Numbered from the stretch's first letter, positions 41,927 to 50,832 are shown. The stretch: 64,000 nt of DNA from DATDIC01 sp963777625 (GCA_963777625.1 CAVZRO010000001.1:1-64000), one strand, 5' to 3'. Numbers and translations: made by a program. The notes: a model not told the origin generated them from the sequence alone.

Positions 41927-42675
41927 GCCGCGGCACTTCCCAGATAAGCCGCCTGCACCGCCGGATCAGCGGCGATCTCATTCGGCGTTCCTTCCGCCAG
42001 CATGCGTCCCTGCTCGAGCACCATGATCCGGTCGGCCAGGTTGAACACCACGCGCATATCGTGCTCGATCAGCACGATCGTGTAGCCGGTGTGCCGGTGC
42101 AGCCGGCGGATCAGCCCGGCGACCTGGTAGGTCTCCTGCTCGCCCATCCCGGCCGTCGGTTCGTCCAGCAGCAACAGGCGCGGGCGCAGTGCCAGCGCCA
42201 TGGCGATCTCCGCCGAACGCTGGTCGCCATGCGACAATTCGCCCACCAGCCGGTCCGCATGCTCGGTCAGCCGCGTCGCGATCAGCATCTCGTCGATCCG
42301 GTCGTTGACCCGATCGGCGTCGCGCCGGCCCAGCCAGGGCCGCAGCCGCAACCCGTCCGCCGATTCCACCGCGATGCGGATATTCTCGCGGATCGTCAGC
42401 TCCGGAAAAATCTCCGTCACCTGGAACGTCCGTGCCATGCCCATCGCCACCCGCCGCACTGCCGGCACCCGGGTGATGTCCTTGCCGTCCAGCAGAATCT
42501 GCCCCGACGTCGGCGGGAAAAATCCGGTGATCAAATTGAAGAACGTGGTCTTGCCGGCCCCGTTCGGACCGATGATCGCCCGCAGCTCGCCCTGTTCTAC
42601 CCGCAACGAAACCTGATCGACCGCGACCAGGTTGCCGAACGACTTGCTGGCATTGCGTACCTCCAGCAAGCTCAT
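41923..42675 (-). CDS. livG: ABC transporter ATPase LivG (system 1)
   Basis: ATPase of 250 residues. Walker A is IIGPNGAGKTTFFNLI, the signature LSHGDQRSAEIAMALA and Walker B LLLLDEPTAGMGEQET. The ARTFQVTEIFPELT stretch is typical of LivG. The start at 42675 (MSLLEVRNASKSFG) overlaps the end of livM. The signature deviates from LSGGE to LSHGD, as in many LivG proteins. Confidence 0.95.
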   Translation of the reverse strand: MSLLEVRNASKSFGNLVAVDQVSLRVEQGELRAIIGPNGAGKTTFFNLITGFFPPTSGQILLDGKDITRVPAVRRVAMGMARTFQVTEIFPELTIRENIRIAVESADGLRLRPWLGRRDADRVNDRIDEMLIATRLTEHADRLVGELSHGDQRSAEIAMALALRPRLLLLDEPTAGMGEQETYQVAGLIRRLHRHTGYTIVLIEHDMRVVFNLADRIMVLEQGRMLAEGTPNEIAADPAVQAAYLGSAAA

Positions 42676-43643
42676 GCAGCAGCCCGACGACGAATGAAAC
42701 CAAGTATCCCGCGCGGGAAGAACAACACCACCACCACGAAGATCAGCCCGATCCAGCTCATCCAGTTCACCGTCATGGACGAGATGGTGTCCTGCAGCAC
42801 GACGAACATCGCCGCCCCGATCAGCGGCCCCCAGAAGCTGCGCATCCCGCCCATCACCGCCATGATCACGATGTCGCCCGACATCACGTAGTTCAACGAG
42901 CTGGGATCGGCGAAATTGTTCAGCAACGCGTACAGCGACCCGGCAATCGCGGCAAAAAAACACGACACGGTGAACGACAGCCAGATATGCAGTTCCACCG
43001 GAATGCCCAGGAACAGCGCCCGCCGATGGTTCTCCCGCACCGCGATCAGCGTGCGCCCGAACGGCGAGCGCAGCAGCAATGCCATCAGCCCGACCGCCAG
43101 CGCGAACACCACCAGCACGAAGTAATAGAACGTGGTGCCGTTGTTCTGGATATCGAACGGCCCGATCGGCTGGCGCTGGAACCCGCGCAGCCCGTCATAG
43201 CCGCCGGTGAAACTGTTCCAGCTATACGCAATGTAGTAGCAGATCTCCCCGAACGCGATCGTCAGCATGGCGAAATACACACCACGTCGCCGCACGATCA
43301 ACGCCCCGAACAGCGCGCCCCCCAGCGTGCCCACCAGGATGCCCATCAGCACCGCCAGCGGCGTGCTGTTCGCCAGGTACCGCAGCGTCAGCCCCGCCCC
43401 GTAACACCCCAGCCCGAAATAGGCGGCGTGCCCGAAGCTCATCACCCCGGTAAAGCCCAGCAGGAAGTTCAGCCCCATCGCCGCCAGCCCGAAGATCAGC
43501 ACGCGCGAGGCCAGCGCCGTGTAGCCGCCCACCGCGCCGATCCACAGCGGCACCGTCAGCAGCACCAGCCAGATCAGCGCGGTGCTCCACCAACTGCCGC
43601 GCGCGGGCCGCGCGAACACCGCGCCGAGCGTGGTGGTGCTCAT
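42672..43643 (-). CDS. livM: ABC transporter permease LivM (system 1)
   Basis: Membrane permease of 323 residues with about nine helices. It has the family core LNFLLGFTGVMSFGHAAYFG and the cytoplasmic coupling region LRSPFGRTLIAVRENHRRAL, followed by GSLYALLNNFADPSSLNYVM. It ends in RGILGFIRRRAAA. It overlaps livG downstream and livH upstream by four bases each, so the four inner genes are coupled. Confidence 0.95.
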   Translation of the reverse strand: MSTTTLGAVFARPARGSWWSTALIWLVLLTVPLWIGAVGGYTALASRVLIFGLAAMGLNFLLGFTGVMSFGHAAYFGLGCYGAGLTLRYLANSTPLAVLMGILVGTLGGALFGALIVRRRGVYFAMLTIAFGEICYYIAYSWNSFTGGYDGLRGFQRQPIGPFDIQNNGTTFYYFVLVVFALAVGLMALLLRSPFGRTLIAVRENHRRALFLGIPVELHIWLSFTVSCFFAAIAGSLYALLNNFADPSSLNYVMSGDIVIMAVMGGMRSFWGPLIGAAMFVVLQDTISSMTVNWMSWIGLIFVVVVLFFPRGILGFIRRRAAA

Positions 43644-44509
43644 ACCAGCAAGCCCTCTTCACCCATCAGCCCGCGCGGGCGGATCAGCAGCACCAGGGTC
43701 ATGATCACGTACATCACGACCTCGTTGCCCGACGGGAAGAACACCGTGGTCACCGCCGCCGCCACCCCGATCAGCACGCCGCCGATCAGCGTGCCGGTCA
43801 GGCTGCCCACCCCGCCCACGATGATGGCGATGAAGCTCGGCATCAGCAGGTCATCGCCCATGTTCGGGTTCAACCCGATCTGCCCGCCGGCCAGCACGCC
43901 GGCCAGCCCGGCCAGGAAGATGCCGAGCGCGAAATTGAACGAGCGCAGCCAGCGCACATTGATCCCCAGCGCCGCCACCGTTTCCATGTCCAGCGTGCCG
44001 GCGCGGATCCGTGTCCCCATGCGCGAAAACCGCAGGAACAGAAACAAGGCCGCCACCGCGACGATGACCACCACGATCAGGAACAGCCGGTACCCGGTCA
44101 GGAAGAAAAACTGGTTGCTCAGCGGCTGGCCGAGCACCGCCGGCACGCTCAGCGGCAGCCCGTTGGACCCCCAGATCGAGCGGCACACGTCCTGGATGAT
44201 GAAGGCCAGCCCGAACGTCAGCAGCAGGCTGTACACCGGATCGCGCGCATAGACGCGGCAGATGATGGTGCGCTCCAGGATCAGGCCGATCAGCGCCACC
44301 CCGAACGGTGCCACCAGCAGCGCCGGCCAGTAGCCGATGATCGGCCCCAACACGAACGCGAAATACCCCCCCAGCGCCAGGAAGTTGCCGTGCGCGAAAT
44401 TGATCACGTTGGAAAGGTTCAGGATCAGCGCCACGCCCAGCGCCATGAGCACATAGAACAGGCCGATGATGATCCCGTTGAACACGTTGAACAGGATGAG
44501 CGTCAGCAT
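43640..44509 (-). CDS. livH: ABC transporter permease LivH (system 1)
   Basis: Membrane permease of 289 residues, about eight helices. Family marks are GIIIGLFYVLMALGVALILN, NLSNVINFAHGNFLALGGY and the coupling loop RFSRMGTRIRAGTLDMETVA. It ends RPRGLMGEEGLLV and overlaps livM. A 78-base gap with two hairpins separates it from the binding-protein gene. Confidence 0.95.
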   Translation of the reverse strand: MLTLILFNVFNGIIIGLFYVLMALGVALILNLSNVINFAHGNFLALGGYFAFVLGPIIGYWPALLVAPFGVALIGLILERTIICRVYARDPVYSLLLTFGLAFIIQDVCRSIWGSNGLPLSVPAVLGQPLSNQFFFLTGYRLFLIVVVIVAVAALFLFLRFSRMGTRIRAGTLDMETVAALGINVRWLRSFNFALGIFLAGLAGVLAGGQIGLNPNMGDDLLMPSFIAIIVGGVGSLTGTLIGGVLIGVAAAVTTVFFPSGNEVVMYVIMTLVLLIRPRGLMGEEGLLV

Positions 44510-44530
44510 CTACTGTCTCCCGCCCCCCCA

Positions 44531-44573
44531 CCTCTCCCGCTGCGCGGGAGAGGTCGGTTTGCGCAGCAAACCG
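44531..44573. repeat. Double hairpin between livK and livH
   Basis: First hairpin: CCTCTCCCGC (44531-44540) pairs with GCGGGAGAGG (44544-44553). Second: CGGTTTGC (44555-44562) pairs with GCAAACCG (44566-44573). GGGTGAGGGTGC follows. The first hairpin and this tail also occur together near 31699-31750, upstream of the EnvC-like gene, so this is an interspersed palindrome. In this place it could reduce expression of livHMGF relative to livK, as hairpins after binding-protein genes often do. Confidence 0.75.
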
Positions 44574-44587
44574 GGTGAGGGTGCGCC

Positions 44588-45844
44588 CTAAGCCGTCGGC
44601 CAGGTCATCTTGCAGCCGGTCTCGCTCACCGGCCCGTCCGCTTCTTCGCCCGGCACGATGCTGGCCACCGTGAACACATTCGCCGGATCTCCCTGCGGCG
44701 GATGCACCTGGCCCACGAACACGCCGGACATCAACTGGTGATCGCCTTCCCGGAACACGATCTTGCCCGACTGCAGCGCGACCTCCGGCGGCAGCGTCAT
44801 GCCGGCGGTCGCCTTGGCCAGCTTGATCGCATCCAGGCTCTTGGCGTCCTCGGCGGCGAGGCGGAATGCATTGATCCCGACATAGGCGAACCAGTGTCGC
44901 GCGCTCGCGGCGGGCACCTTGAACATCTTCTTGATGCCGGCATTGAACTCCGCCACGTGCGGAACCCCCGGCTGGTTCCACCACCACTCCATGTCCCACC
45001 AGCCGGTCTGCGCCTGCGCCGGCACCGAGACGATGCTTTCCAGCTCGAACAGCGCGCCGCCGAGCGCCATTTCCTTGTCCATGCCGAACTGCACGAACTG
45101 CTTCATGCAGTCGATCTGCGCCAAGCCGCCCATGTTGTTCAGCAGCACGTTCGGCTTGTATGCCTTGGCCTTGATCAGGCTGGCTGAGAAGTCGGTGCTG
45201 CTGATCGGCAGCATGTCGGCCTGGTACTCGCCGCCGGCTTTCTTCAGGTTCTTGATGAACCCTTCCTGCAATGTGTGGCCATATGCATAATCGGGCGTGA
45301 TGAAATACCACCGCTTGCCGAACCGCTTGATCAGCTCGGAAGACACCGCGTTGGCGTCCATGCTGGTGGTGTTGCAGACGCGGAACACGTTCCACTTGCA
45401 GGAACTGCCGGTGATCGGGTCGGTGTGGCCGCCGGGCACGATCTGATAGATCTTATGCTCGCTGGTGACCTGCGACAGCGCATAGGCGATGGCCGAGTTC
45501 ACGTCGCCATAGATGGCGTTGACCTTGTCGCGATTGATCAGCTTCAGCGCCTTCTCCACGCCGGTGCCGACATCGTTGGCCGAATCCTCGACCAGCAGGT
45601 CCAACTGGCGCCCGAGAACGCCCCCCTTCTGGTTGATTTCGGCGACCGCGTATTTGGCGCCCTGCACCTCGGTCTGCGCCAACGCCGACAGCACGCCGGT
45701 CAGCGGGTCGATGAAACCGAGCTTGATCGGCTCCTCGCCACGAGCGCTGATGATTGGCGGCGCCGCCAGTGCCATCGCCCCCAGCGAGGCGCCGGCCTTC
45801 ATAAGCGTGCGCCGGCCCAGAGCGGGCCTGTTCTTGCCTTCCAT
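44588..45844 (-). CDS. livK: ABC transporter substrate-binding protein (LivK-like, system 1)
   Basis: Periplasmic binding protein of 418 residues. The N-terminus has a twin-arginine signal (GRRTLMKAGASLGAMALAAP), unusual for LivK but common in alphaproteobacteria. The type I periplasmic fold follows: LGFIDPLTGVLSALAQTEVQ, EINQKGGVLGRQLDLLVEDS, VNAIYGDVNSAIAYALSQV and KRWYFITPDYAYGHTLQEGF. The start at 45844 (MEGKNRPALG) is preferred over a longer frame. Ligand unknown; relatives bind amino acids, amides or aromatic acids. Confidence 0.92.
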   Translation of the reverse strand: MEGKNRPALGRRTLMKAGASLGAMALAAPPIISARGEEPIKLGFIDPLTGVLSALAQTEVQGAKYAVAEINQKGGVLGRQLDLLVEDSANDVGTGVEKALKLINRDKVNAIYGDVNSAIAYALSQVTSEHKIYQIVPGGHTDPITGSSCKWNVFRVCNTTSMDANAVSSELIKRFGKRWYFITPDYAYGHTLQEGFIKNLKKAGGEYQADMLPISSTDFSASLIKAKAYKPNVLLNNMGGLAQIDCMKQFVQFGMDKEMALGGALFELESIVSVPAQAQTGWWDMEWWWNQPGVPHVAEFNAGIKKMFKVPAASARHWFAYVGINAFRLAAEDAKSLDAIKLAKATAGMTLPPEVALQSGKIVFREGDHQLMSGVFVGQVHPPQGDPANVFTVASIVPGEEADGPVSETGCKMTWPTA

Positions 45845-45939
45845 TCCGTCGTCTCCCGTTATGCCGAACACGCTTGTGTCGACACGAGTTGTTGCCTCGC
45901 TATGCAGATAGCGCCAGGACGGGGCCGCCGTCGAGGGGT

Positions 45940-46055
45940 CATTTGTATACCGGGGTTCCGCCGGAACCCGGGTATACCGCGCGCCGGGTTGGCGGGCGGC
46001 GGCGCGCGAATCAATACGATACCCGGGTTCCGCAGGAAGACGGGTATATCACCAA
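45940..46055. repeat. Pair of GTATACC / GGGTTCC palindromic units
   Basis: GTATACCGGGGTTCCGCCGG, then AACCCGGGTATACCGCGCGC, and 60 bases on GATACCCGGGTTCCGCAGGA followed by GACGGGTATATC. Both units fold on themselves and resemble each other in inverted form. They lie in the gap between the divergent livK and ridA-like genes and may serve neither as promoter nor gene. Confidence 0.65.
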
Positions 46056-46144
46056 CAGGGCGGCGTCGCGGCATCGCCGCGCACCCCCTCCCGCCCCGCT
46101 GGCAGGCGCGATACCATCCGCCCGCAACCTTCACGGAGACTCCG

Positions 46145-46612
46145 ATGGCCGGACTGATCGAAGCCAAACTGGCGGAACTCGGCATCACTCTGCCGCAGCC
46201 GATGCCGCCGATCGCCACCTACGTGCCGTACGTCATCACCGGCAACCTGGTGGTCATCTCCGGCCAGGTACCGGCGGTCGATGGCAAAGTGTCGGTGATC
46301 GGCAAGCTCGGCGACAGCGTGTCCATCGAGGACGGGCAACGGGCGGCGCAGCGCTGTTTCATCAACGTGCTCGCGCATCTCAAGATCGCCGCCGGCGGCG
46401 ATCTCGACCGGGTCCGCCGCGTGGTACGTCTCGGCGGCTTCATCGCCAGCACCGCCAGCTTCACCGAGCACGCCCGGGTCATGAACGGTGCCTCCGATCT
46501 CGCCGTGGCGGTGTTCGGCGAGGCCGGCCGCCACGCCCGCAGCACGATCGGCGTCGCCGGCTTGCCGCTCGACGCCGCGGTGGAAGTGGAGGGCATGTTC
46601 GAGCTGTCATAG
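46145..46612 (+). CDS. RidA family protein
   Basis: A 155-residue member of the RidA/YjgF/YER057c family, which removes reactive enamine/imine intermediates. It shows YVITGNLVVISGQVPAVDGK in the first strand pair and the C-terminal signature ARSTIGVAGLPLDAAVEVEG, including the Arg that holds the carboxylate in active RidA. It is somewhat longer than the usual ~130, as in the YabJ-like branch. The FemAB-like gene starts seven bases after the stop. Confidence 0.92.
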   Translation: MAGLIEAKLAELGITLPQPMPPIATYVPYVITGNLVVISGQVPAVDGKVSVIGKLGDSVSIEDGQRAAQRCFINVLAHLKIAAGGDLDRVRRVVRLGGFIASTASFTEHARVMNGASDLAVAVFGEAGRHARSTIGVAGLPLDAAVEVEGMFELS

Positions 46613-46619
46613 AAGCTGC

Positions 46620-47777
46620 ATGCCCGACGGGTCATCCGCGCTCACCCTGACGCTGCACGCCGCCATTTCCGAAGTGCCGGCAGCCGACTGGGACGCCTGC
46701 GCCGGCACCGCCAATCCGTTCGTCAGCCACGCCTTCCTCAGCGCGCTGGAAGACAGCGGATCGGCCAGTGCGCGTACCGGCTGGTTGCCGCAGCACGCGG
46801 TGTTGCGCGACCCGGCCGGCACCATCGTCGCCGTCGCCCCGATGTACGCGAAGTCGCACAGCTACGGCGAATACGTGTTCGATCACGGCTGGGCGCACGC
46901 GCTGGAGCGTGCCGGCGGCGACTACTACCCCAAGCTGCAGGTCGCCGTGCCGTTCAGTCCGGTTCCCGGATCCCGGCTGCTGTGCCGCGCCGATGTCTCC
47001 TTCGGACTGCTCGGCACCGCGCTGATCCAGGCGTGCCGCGAGCTCAACCTGTCTTCGGTACACGTCACCTTCTGCAGCGAGCCGGAATGGACCGCGCTGG
47101 CTGAAGTCGGCTGGCTGCAACGCATCGGCATGCAGTTCCATTGGGACAATCCCGGCTACGCCAGCTTCGAGGATTTCCTGGCGGCGCTGTCATCGCGCAA
47201 GCGCAAGGTCATCCGCCGCGAACGGCGGGACGCCAATGCCGCCGGCCTGACGTTTCACGCGCTGTGCGGTGCCGACATCACCGAGCGGCATTGGGACGCG
47301 TTCTACCGGTTCTACACCTCCACCGTGGACCGCAAATGGGGCAGCGCGTACCTCACACGGCGTTTCTTCTCGCTGCTGAGCCAACGGCTGGGCGACCGCG
47401 TGGTGCTGATGCTGGCCGAGAACGCCGGCAAACCGGTCGCCGGCGCACTCAATCTGGCCGGCGACGACGCGCTGTACGGCCGCAATTGGGGCTGTCGCGG
47501 CGACTGGCCGTTTCTGCATTTCGAGCTTTGCTATTACCGCGCGATCGATTGGGCGATCGACCACCGGTTGCAACGGGTCGAGGCCGGCGCGCAGGGCCGC
47601 CATAAGATCCAGCGCGGGTATCTGCCGAAACCCACCTATTCGGCGCACTGGATCGCGCATACCGGGCTGCGCCGGGCGGTCGCTCACTCGCTGGACGCGG
47701 AGCGGCCGCAGGTCAGCGCCGAAATGGCGGCGCTTGCAGAGGGCGCGCCGTTTCGCAATGATAGCGAATCGGAGTGA
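46620..47777 (+). CDS. FemAB-like / GNAT-fold protein (COG3146 type)
   Basis: A 385-residue protein with the double-GNAT fold of peptidoglycan bridge-forming enzymes. Typical segments are AADWDACAGTANPFVSHAFL, HGWAHALERAGGDYYPKLQV, LSSRKRKVIRRERRDANAAG and the C-terminal EAGAQGRHKIQRGYLPKPTY. Members of this family are abundant in alphaproteobacteria; the acceptor is not known for this branch. It is close to ridA upstream and its stop overlaps a possible GTG start of the cytochrome c gene. Confidence 0.85.
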   Translation: MPDGSSALTLTLHAAISEVPAADWDACAGTANPFVSHAFLSALEDSGSASARTGWLPQHAVLRDPAGTIVAVAPMYAKSHSYGEYVFDHGWAHALERAGGDYYPKLQVAVPFSPVPGSRLLCRADVSFGLLGTALIQACRELNLSSVHVTFCSEPEWTALAEVGWLQRIGMQFHWDNPGYASFEDFLAALSSRKRKVIRRERRDANAAGLTFHALCGADITERHWDAFYRFYTSTVDRKWGSAYLTRRFFSLLSQRLGDRVVLMLAENAGKPVAGALNLAGDDALYGRNWGCRGDWPFLHFELCYYRAIDWAIDHRLQRVEAGAQGRHKIQRGYLPKPTYSAHWIAHTGLRRAVAHSLDAERPQVSAEMAALAEGAPFRNDSESE

Positions 47778-48193
47778 ACCCGGATCGCATGGACATGCGT
47801 TGGATACTGGCCCTCCCGGTTTGCGCCGCCTGTTCTATTCCCGCCGCGGCGCAACCGGCCCCGCCCGACCTGCAGCACGGGCAGTACATCGTCGAGCGTC
47901 TGGGCCTGTGCGGCGATTGTCACACCCCGCGCGACCCGCAGGGGCGGCCGATCGCGTCGCAATTGTTGCAAGGCGGGTCGATCGGCTTCCGGCCGCTGCA
48001 CCCGATGCCATTCTCGCCTTATGCGCCGCCGATTGCCGGCGGCCCGCCCGGCTGGTCCAACGATCAGCTCGTGCATTTCCTCCAGTCCGGCGAACGCCCC
48101 GGCAAGTCGCCGCCCCTGCCGCCGATGCCGGCCTACCGCATGTCGGAGCCCGATGCCGCCGCCGTCGCCGCCTACCTGCGCAGCCTCAAATAG
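47774..48193 (+). CDS. Mono-haem c-type cytochrome
   Basis: Periplasmic cytochrome of about 139 residues. A signal peptide (MRWILALPVCAACSIPAAAQ) is followed by GQYIVERLGLCGDCHTPRDP, with the CxxCH haem site, and a C-terminal PAYRMSEPDAAAVAAYLRSL in which the Met is the probable axial ligand. GTG at 47774 overlaps the upstream stop; ATG at 47789 or 47795 is also possible. This CxxCHTPRD form is typical of cytochromes that serve membrane dehydrogenases. Confidence 0.9.
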   Translation: MNPDRMDMRWILALPVCAACSIPAAAQPAPPDLQHGQYIVERLGLCGDCHTPRDPQGRPIASQLLQGGSIGFRPLHPMPFSPYAPPIAGGPPGWSNDQLVHFLQSGERPGKSPPLPPMPAYRMSEPDAAAVAAYLRSLK

Positions 48194-48228
48194 CCCCCAC
48201 CGTCACGCCCCCCCCGTCATGCCCCCCG

Positions 48229-48270
48229 TCATGCGCGGGCTTGGCCCGCGCACCCACGTCTTTTCTGCCG
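48229..48270. repeat. Dispersed repeat B, second copy
   Basis: GCGCGGGCTTGGCCCGCGCA followed by CCCACGTCTTTTCTGCCGC. Apart from the palindrome arms it matches 28753-28795. It could form a terminator after the cytochrome c gene. Confidence 0.6.
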
Positions 48271-48389
48271 CAACATCGAAGGTTTGCCAGGCAGTGTAGC
48301 GGCCGTCACCAGTTCGCAACCAACTTCACGCGCCGCTGGAATCGGAAACCCTCCCAGTCCGACGCGATCTGCTGTAGAAAGGACACCGT

Positions 48390-49166
48390 ATGGGCACCCA
48401 ACTCACCGGCAAAGTCGCCATCGTTACCGGCTCCGGCCAGGGCATCGGCCGCGCCGTCGCGATCGCCTTCGCGCGGGAAGGCGCTGTCGTCGTCATTGCC
48501 ACGCGCACCGCCGCGCATGGTGAGGACACCTTGCGCCTGATCGAGGCCGAAGCAGGCAACGCCATCCTCCGGCAGGTCGATATCGCCGACCACGACGCCA
48601 CGCGCGCCATGGTCAACGACGCCGCCGCCACCTGCGGCCAGCTCGACATCATGGTCCACAACGCCGCCGCCTTCGGCCGCAGCAGCATCGAGGAAATGGA
48701 CCACGAAACCCTCGACCGGCTCTTCAACGTCAACGTGAAAGCGTGCTTCACGCTCACCCAGGCATCGCTGCCGCACCTGCGCAAGCAAGGTGCCGGACGC
48801 ATCATCATCACCTCGTCGGTGACTGGCCCGAAGGTTTCGATGCCCGGTTCCGGCGCCTATGCCGTATCCAAAGCGGCGGTCACCGGTTTCATCCACACCG
48901 CGGCCATCGAGCTGGCCGCGGACAACATCACCGTGAACGCCGTCGAACCCGGTTACATCGACACGCCGGGTCTGTCAGGGCTCAAGGCCCGCTTCGGCGC
49001 CGAGCGCATTGCCCACTTCATCCCGGCCAAACGTCTCGGTCGCGCGGAGGAAATCGCCGGCCCGATGGTATTCCTCGCCAGCGACGAGTCGAGCTACATA
49101 ACAGGTGAAACCATCGTCGTCGACGGCGGAGCCCGCCTTCCCGAAAGTCCCCTCTTCGCCGGCTGA
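48390..49166 (+). CDS. SDR-family oxidoreductase
   Basis: Short-chain dehydrogenase of 258 residues. The nucleotide site is VTGSGQGIGRAVAIAFAREG. NAAA-type NHNAAAFG, catalytic Ser in IIITSSVTGPKVSMPGS, YAVSK for Tyr-Lys and NAVEPGYIDTPG complete the classical subfamily. The TRTAAHG loop after strand 2 suggests NADP(H). Twenty bases upstream of the start lies a string (CCAGTCCGACGCGATCTGCT) that also precedes the gene at 51980. Confidence 0.93.
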   Translation: MGTQLTGKVAIVTGSGQGIGRAVAIAFAREGAVVVIATRTAAHGEDTLRLIEAEAGNAILRQVDIADHDATRAMVNDAAATCGQLDIMVHNAAAFGRSSIEEMDHETLDRLFNVNVKACFTLTQASLPHLRKQGAGRIIITSSVTGPKVSMPGSGAYAVSKAAVTGFIHTAAIELAADNITVNAVEPGYIDTPGLSGLKARFGAERIAHFIPAKRLGRAEEIAGPMVFLASDESSYITGETIVVDGGARLPESPLFAG

Positions 49167-49220
49167 CGCCAACCGTGCGGACGAACACTCTAACCCCGTC
49201 ATCCCCGCAAATCCCGTCAT

Positions 49221-49356
49221 ATACCGCACCCTTCCCGTCATGACCGGCCCCTTCCCGTCACAACCGCCCCCTTCCCGTCACGACCGCCCCCTTCCCGTCA
49301 TGACCGGCCCCTTCCCGTCACAACCGGCCCCTTACCGTCATGGCCGGGCTTGTCCC
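49221..49356. repeat. Dispersed repeat A, copy 4, left part with five or six tandem units
   Basis: Starts near ATACCGCACCCTTCCCGTCA and continues as an array of ~18-20-bp units (CCCTTCCCGTCATGACCGGC, with CACAACCG and CACGACCG variants). It ends in GGCCGGGCTTGTCCC at 49342-49356, where the IS4 element is inserted. The right part resumes after the IS at 50638. Confidence 0.8.
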
Positions 49357-50637
49357 ACTGCTGTCCGGCACGGAATTCGCTTGTACGAGCGCACGACATT
49401 GATTCTACTCGCATCCGACGTTTGGCGACGCCACCGGACGCGAGGAGGTCAACGCCGTGCCGCACCAGAATAGCGTGTTCCATGCGATGCTGAAGCTGCT
49501 TCCGTGGGGCGAGTTCGATCAGGCGGTCGAACGGCATGGCGCAACCACGGATGTGCGCGGCTTCAGCTTCAAAAGCCAACTCGCTGCCATGCTGTATGCC
49601 CAGCTCTCGGGCGCAGCCAGCCTGCGCGAGATCGAGACCGGGCTGCGCAGCCATGCCGACCGGCTCTATCATCTGGGGGTCAGCCTGCCGCATCGCTCCA
49701 CCCTGGCCGATGCCAACCGCCAGCGGCCGGTCGGCGTCTTCACGGCGCTGCTCGGCGGCATGATCCAAAGCGCGCACCGGCGGCTGCGGCGCACCATGGA
49801 TGGCGTCAGCTACCTGATCGACAGCACCGGTCTGGCGCTGAACGAGCGCAGCGCCGACTGGGCGCGTTTCTCGGCCTCGGCGTGCGGCGCCAAGCTGCAC
49901 ATCATTTATGACCCGGATGCCGATTGCCCTATTTACGCGGCATTCAGCGCGGCCAAGGTCAACGACATCACCGCGGCCCAGGCGATGCCGATCGTGAAGG
50001 GCGCCACTTACGTCTTCGACCTCGGATATTATGACTACGCCTGGTGGGCAAAGCTGCACCAGGCGGGGTGCCGGATCGTGACGCGGCTTAAACGCAACAC
50101 CCCGCTCGCGGTGAGCGAATCGCGCGACGTGCGGCCGGGCGGCCCGATCCTGTCGGATCGCATCGGCAAGCTGCCGCAGCGGCAAGCGAACAACCGCCAC
50201 AACCCGTTCTCCGACGCGGTGCGGGAGGTTCAGGTGCGCATCGATACCGGCAAGGTTCTGCGCATCGTCACCAACGATCTCAGCTCGCCGGCCGAGGTCA
50301 TTGCGGAGCTTTACAAGCGCCGATGGGCCATCGAGCTGTTCTTCCGCTGGGTCAAACAGACCCTGCGCATCCGCAAGTTCATCGGTACCTCTGAAAATGC
50401 GGTTCGCATCCAGATCGCCATCGCCTTGATCGCCTTCCTGCTGCTTCGCCTGGCTCAGAAGGCGCAGCATGCCGTCCACAGCCCCCTGGCGTTCGCCCGG
50501 CTCGTCCAGGTGAACCTCATGCACCGACGCAGCCTCGCTCAACTGCATCGGCCCGCCGAACGGCCCCCGCCAATCTCTGGCGAAGGGCAGCTCATATGAC
50601 ACCAGCGACACAAGCAAGAACCCTGCCGGACAGTCGT
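49357..50637 (+). mobile_element. IS4-family insertion sequence, apparently intact
   Basis: 1,281 bp. The inverted repeats are ACTGCTGTCCGGCA at the left and, in reverse complement, ACGACTGTCCGGCAGGG at the right. An 11-base direct repeat, GGGCTTGTCCC, flanks it (49346-49356 and 50638-50648), within the range usual for IS4. The target lies in the palindrome GGCCGGGCTTGTCCCGGCC of dispersed repeat A. Confidence 0.93.
49457..50599 (+). CDS. IS4-family transposase
   Basis: DDE transposase of 380 residues in a single open frame. It begins MPHQNSVFHAMLKLLPWGEF (GTG start at 49457) with a DUF4372-type N-terminal domain. The catalytic core has LIDSTGLAL (first Asp), FDLGYYDYAWWAKLHQAGC (second Asp) and the Y-2-R-3-E-6-K-like box YKRRWAIELFFRWVKQTLRI. 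It is the only transposase in the window with no sign of damage, so this element may be active. Confidence 0.95.
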   Translation: MPHQNSVFHAMLKLLPWGEFDQAVERHGATTDVRGFSFKSQLAAMLYAQLSGAASLREIETGLRSHADRLYHLGVSLPHRSTLADANRQRPVGVFTALLGGMIQSAHRRLRRTMDGVSYLIDSTGLALNERSADWARFSASACGAKLHIIYDPDADCPIYAAFSAAKVNDITAAQAMPIVKGATYVFDLGYYDYAWWAKLHQAGCRIVTRLKRNTPLAVSESRDVRPGGPILSDRIGKLPQRQANNRHNPFSDAVREVQVRIDTGKVLRIVTNDLSSPAEVIAELYKRRWAIELFFRWVKQTLRIRKFIGTSENAVRIQIAIALIAFLLLRLAQKAQHAVHSPLAFARLVQVNLMHRRSLAQLHRPAERPPPISGEGQLI

Positions 50638-50747
50638 GGGCTTGTCCCGGCCATCCACGACTTCGTCCCCCACCCCGCCGCTCGTTCGCCTCACGCCACT
50701 CCGGGCAACACCGGCAGGATGGGCAACCCTCAATGCGGTCCGGTATC
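50638..50747. repeat. Dispersed repeat A, copy 4, right part
   Basis: Continues from the IS4 insertion with the conserved core (CCGGCCATCCACGACTTCGT, then CTCCGGGCAACACCGGCAGG) and ends CCTCAATGCGGTCCGGTAT. Joined with 49221-49356, minus one copy of the 11-base duplication, it gives a complete element. Confidence 0.85.
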
Positions 50748-50832
50748 ACCCCGTGCATACCCGCCCCCACGGCCAGCACGAGCAACGTCAACGCGTCTCG
50801 CACTTGGTATAATCGAGCTGGCTGCCCGGCGT

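Noticed and set aside
44510..44587. Rho-independent terminator after livK
   Set aside because: The hairpins lack a T-run, and livHMGF follow in the same direction. An attenuating or stabilising hairpin is more likely.
43851..45395. A 514-codon minus-strand frame across livK and livH
   Set aside because: It is out of frame with both well-conserved liv genes and crosses the hairpin gap. It shows no domain.
49236..49345. CRISPR-like array of short repeats
   Set aside because: The ~18-20-bp units are directly adjacent with no spacers, and they are the internal tandem block of repeat A. No cas gene is in the window.
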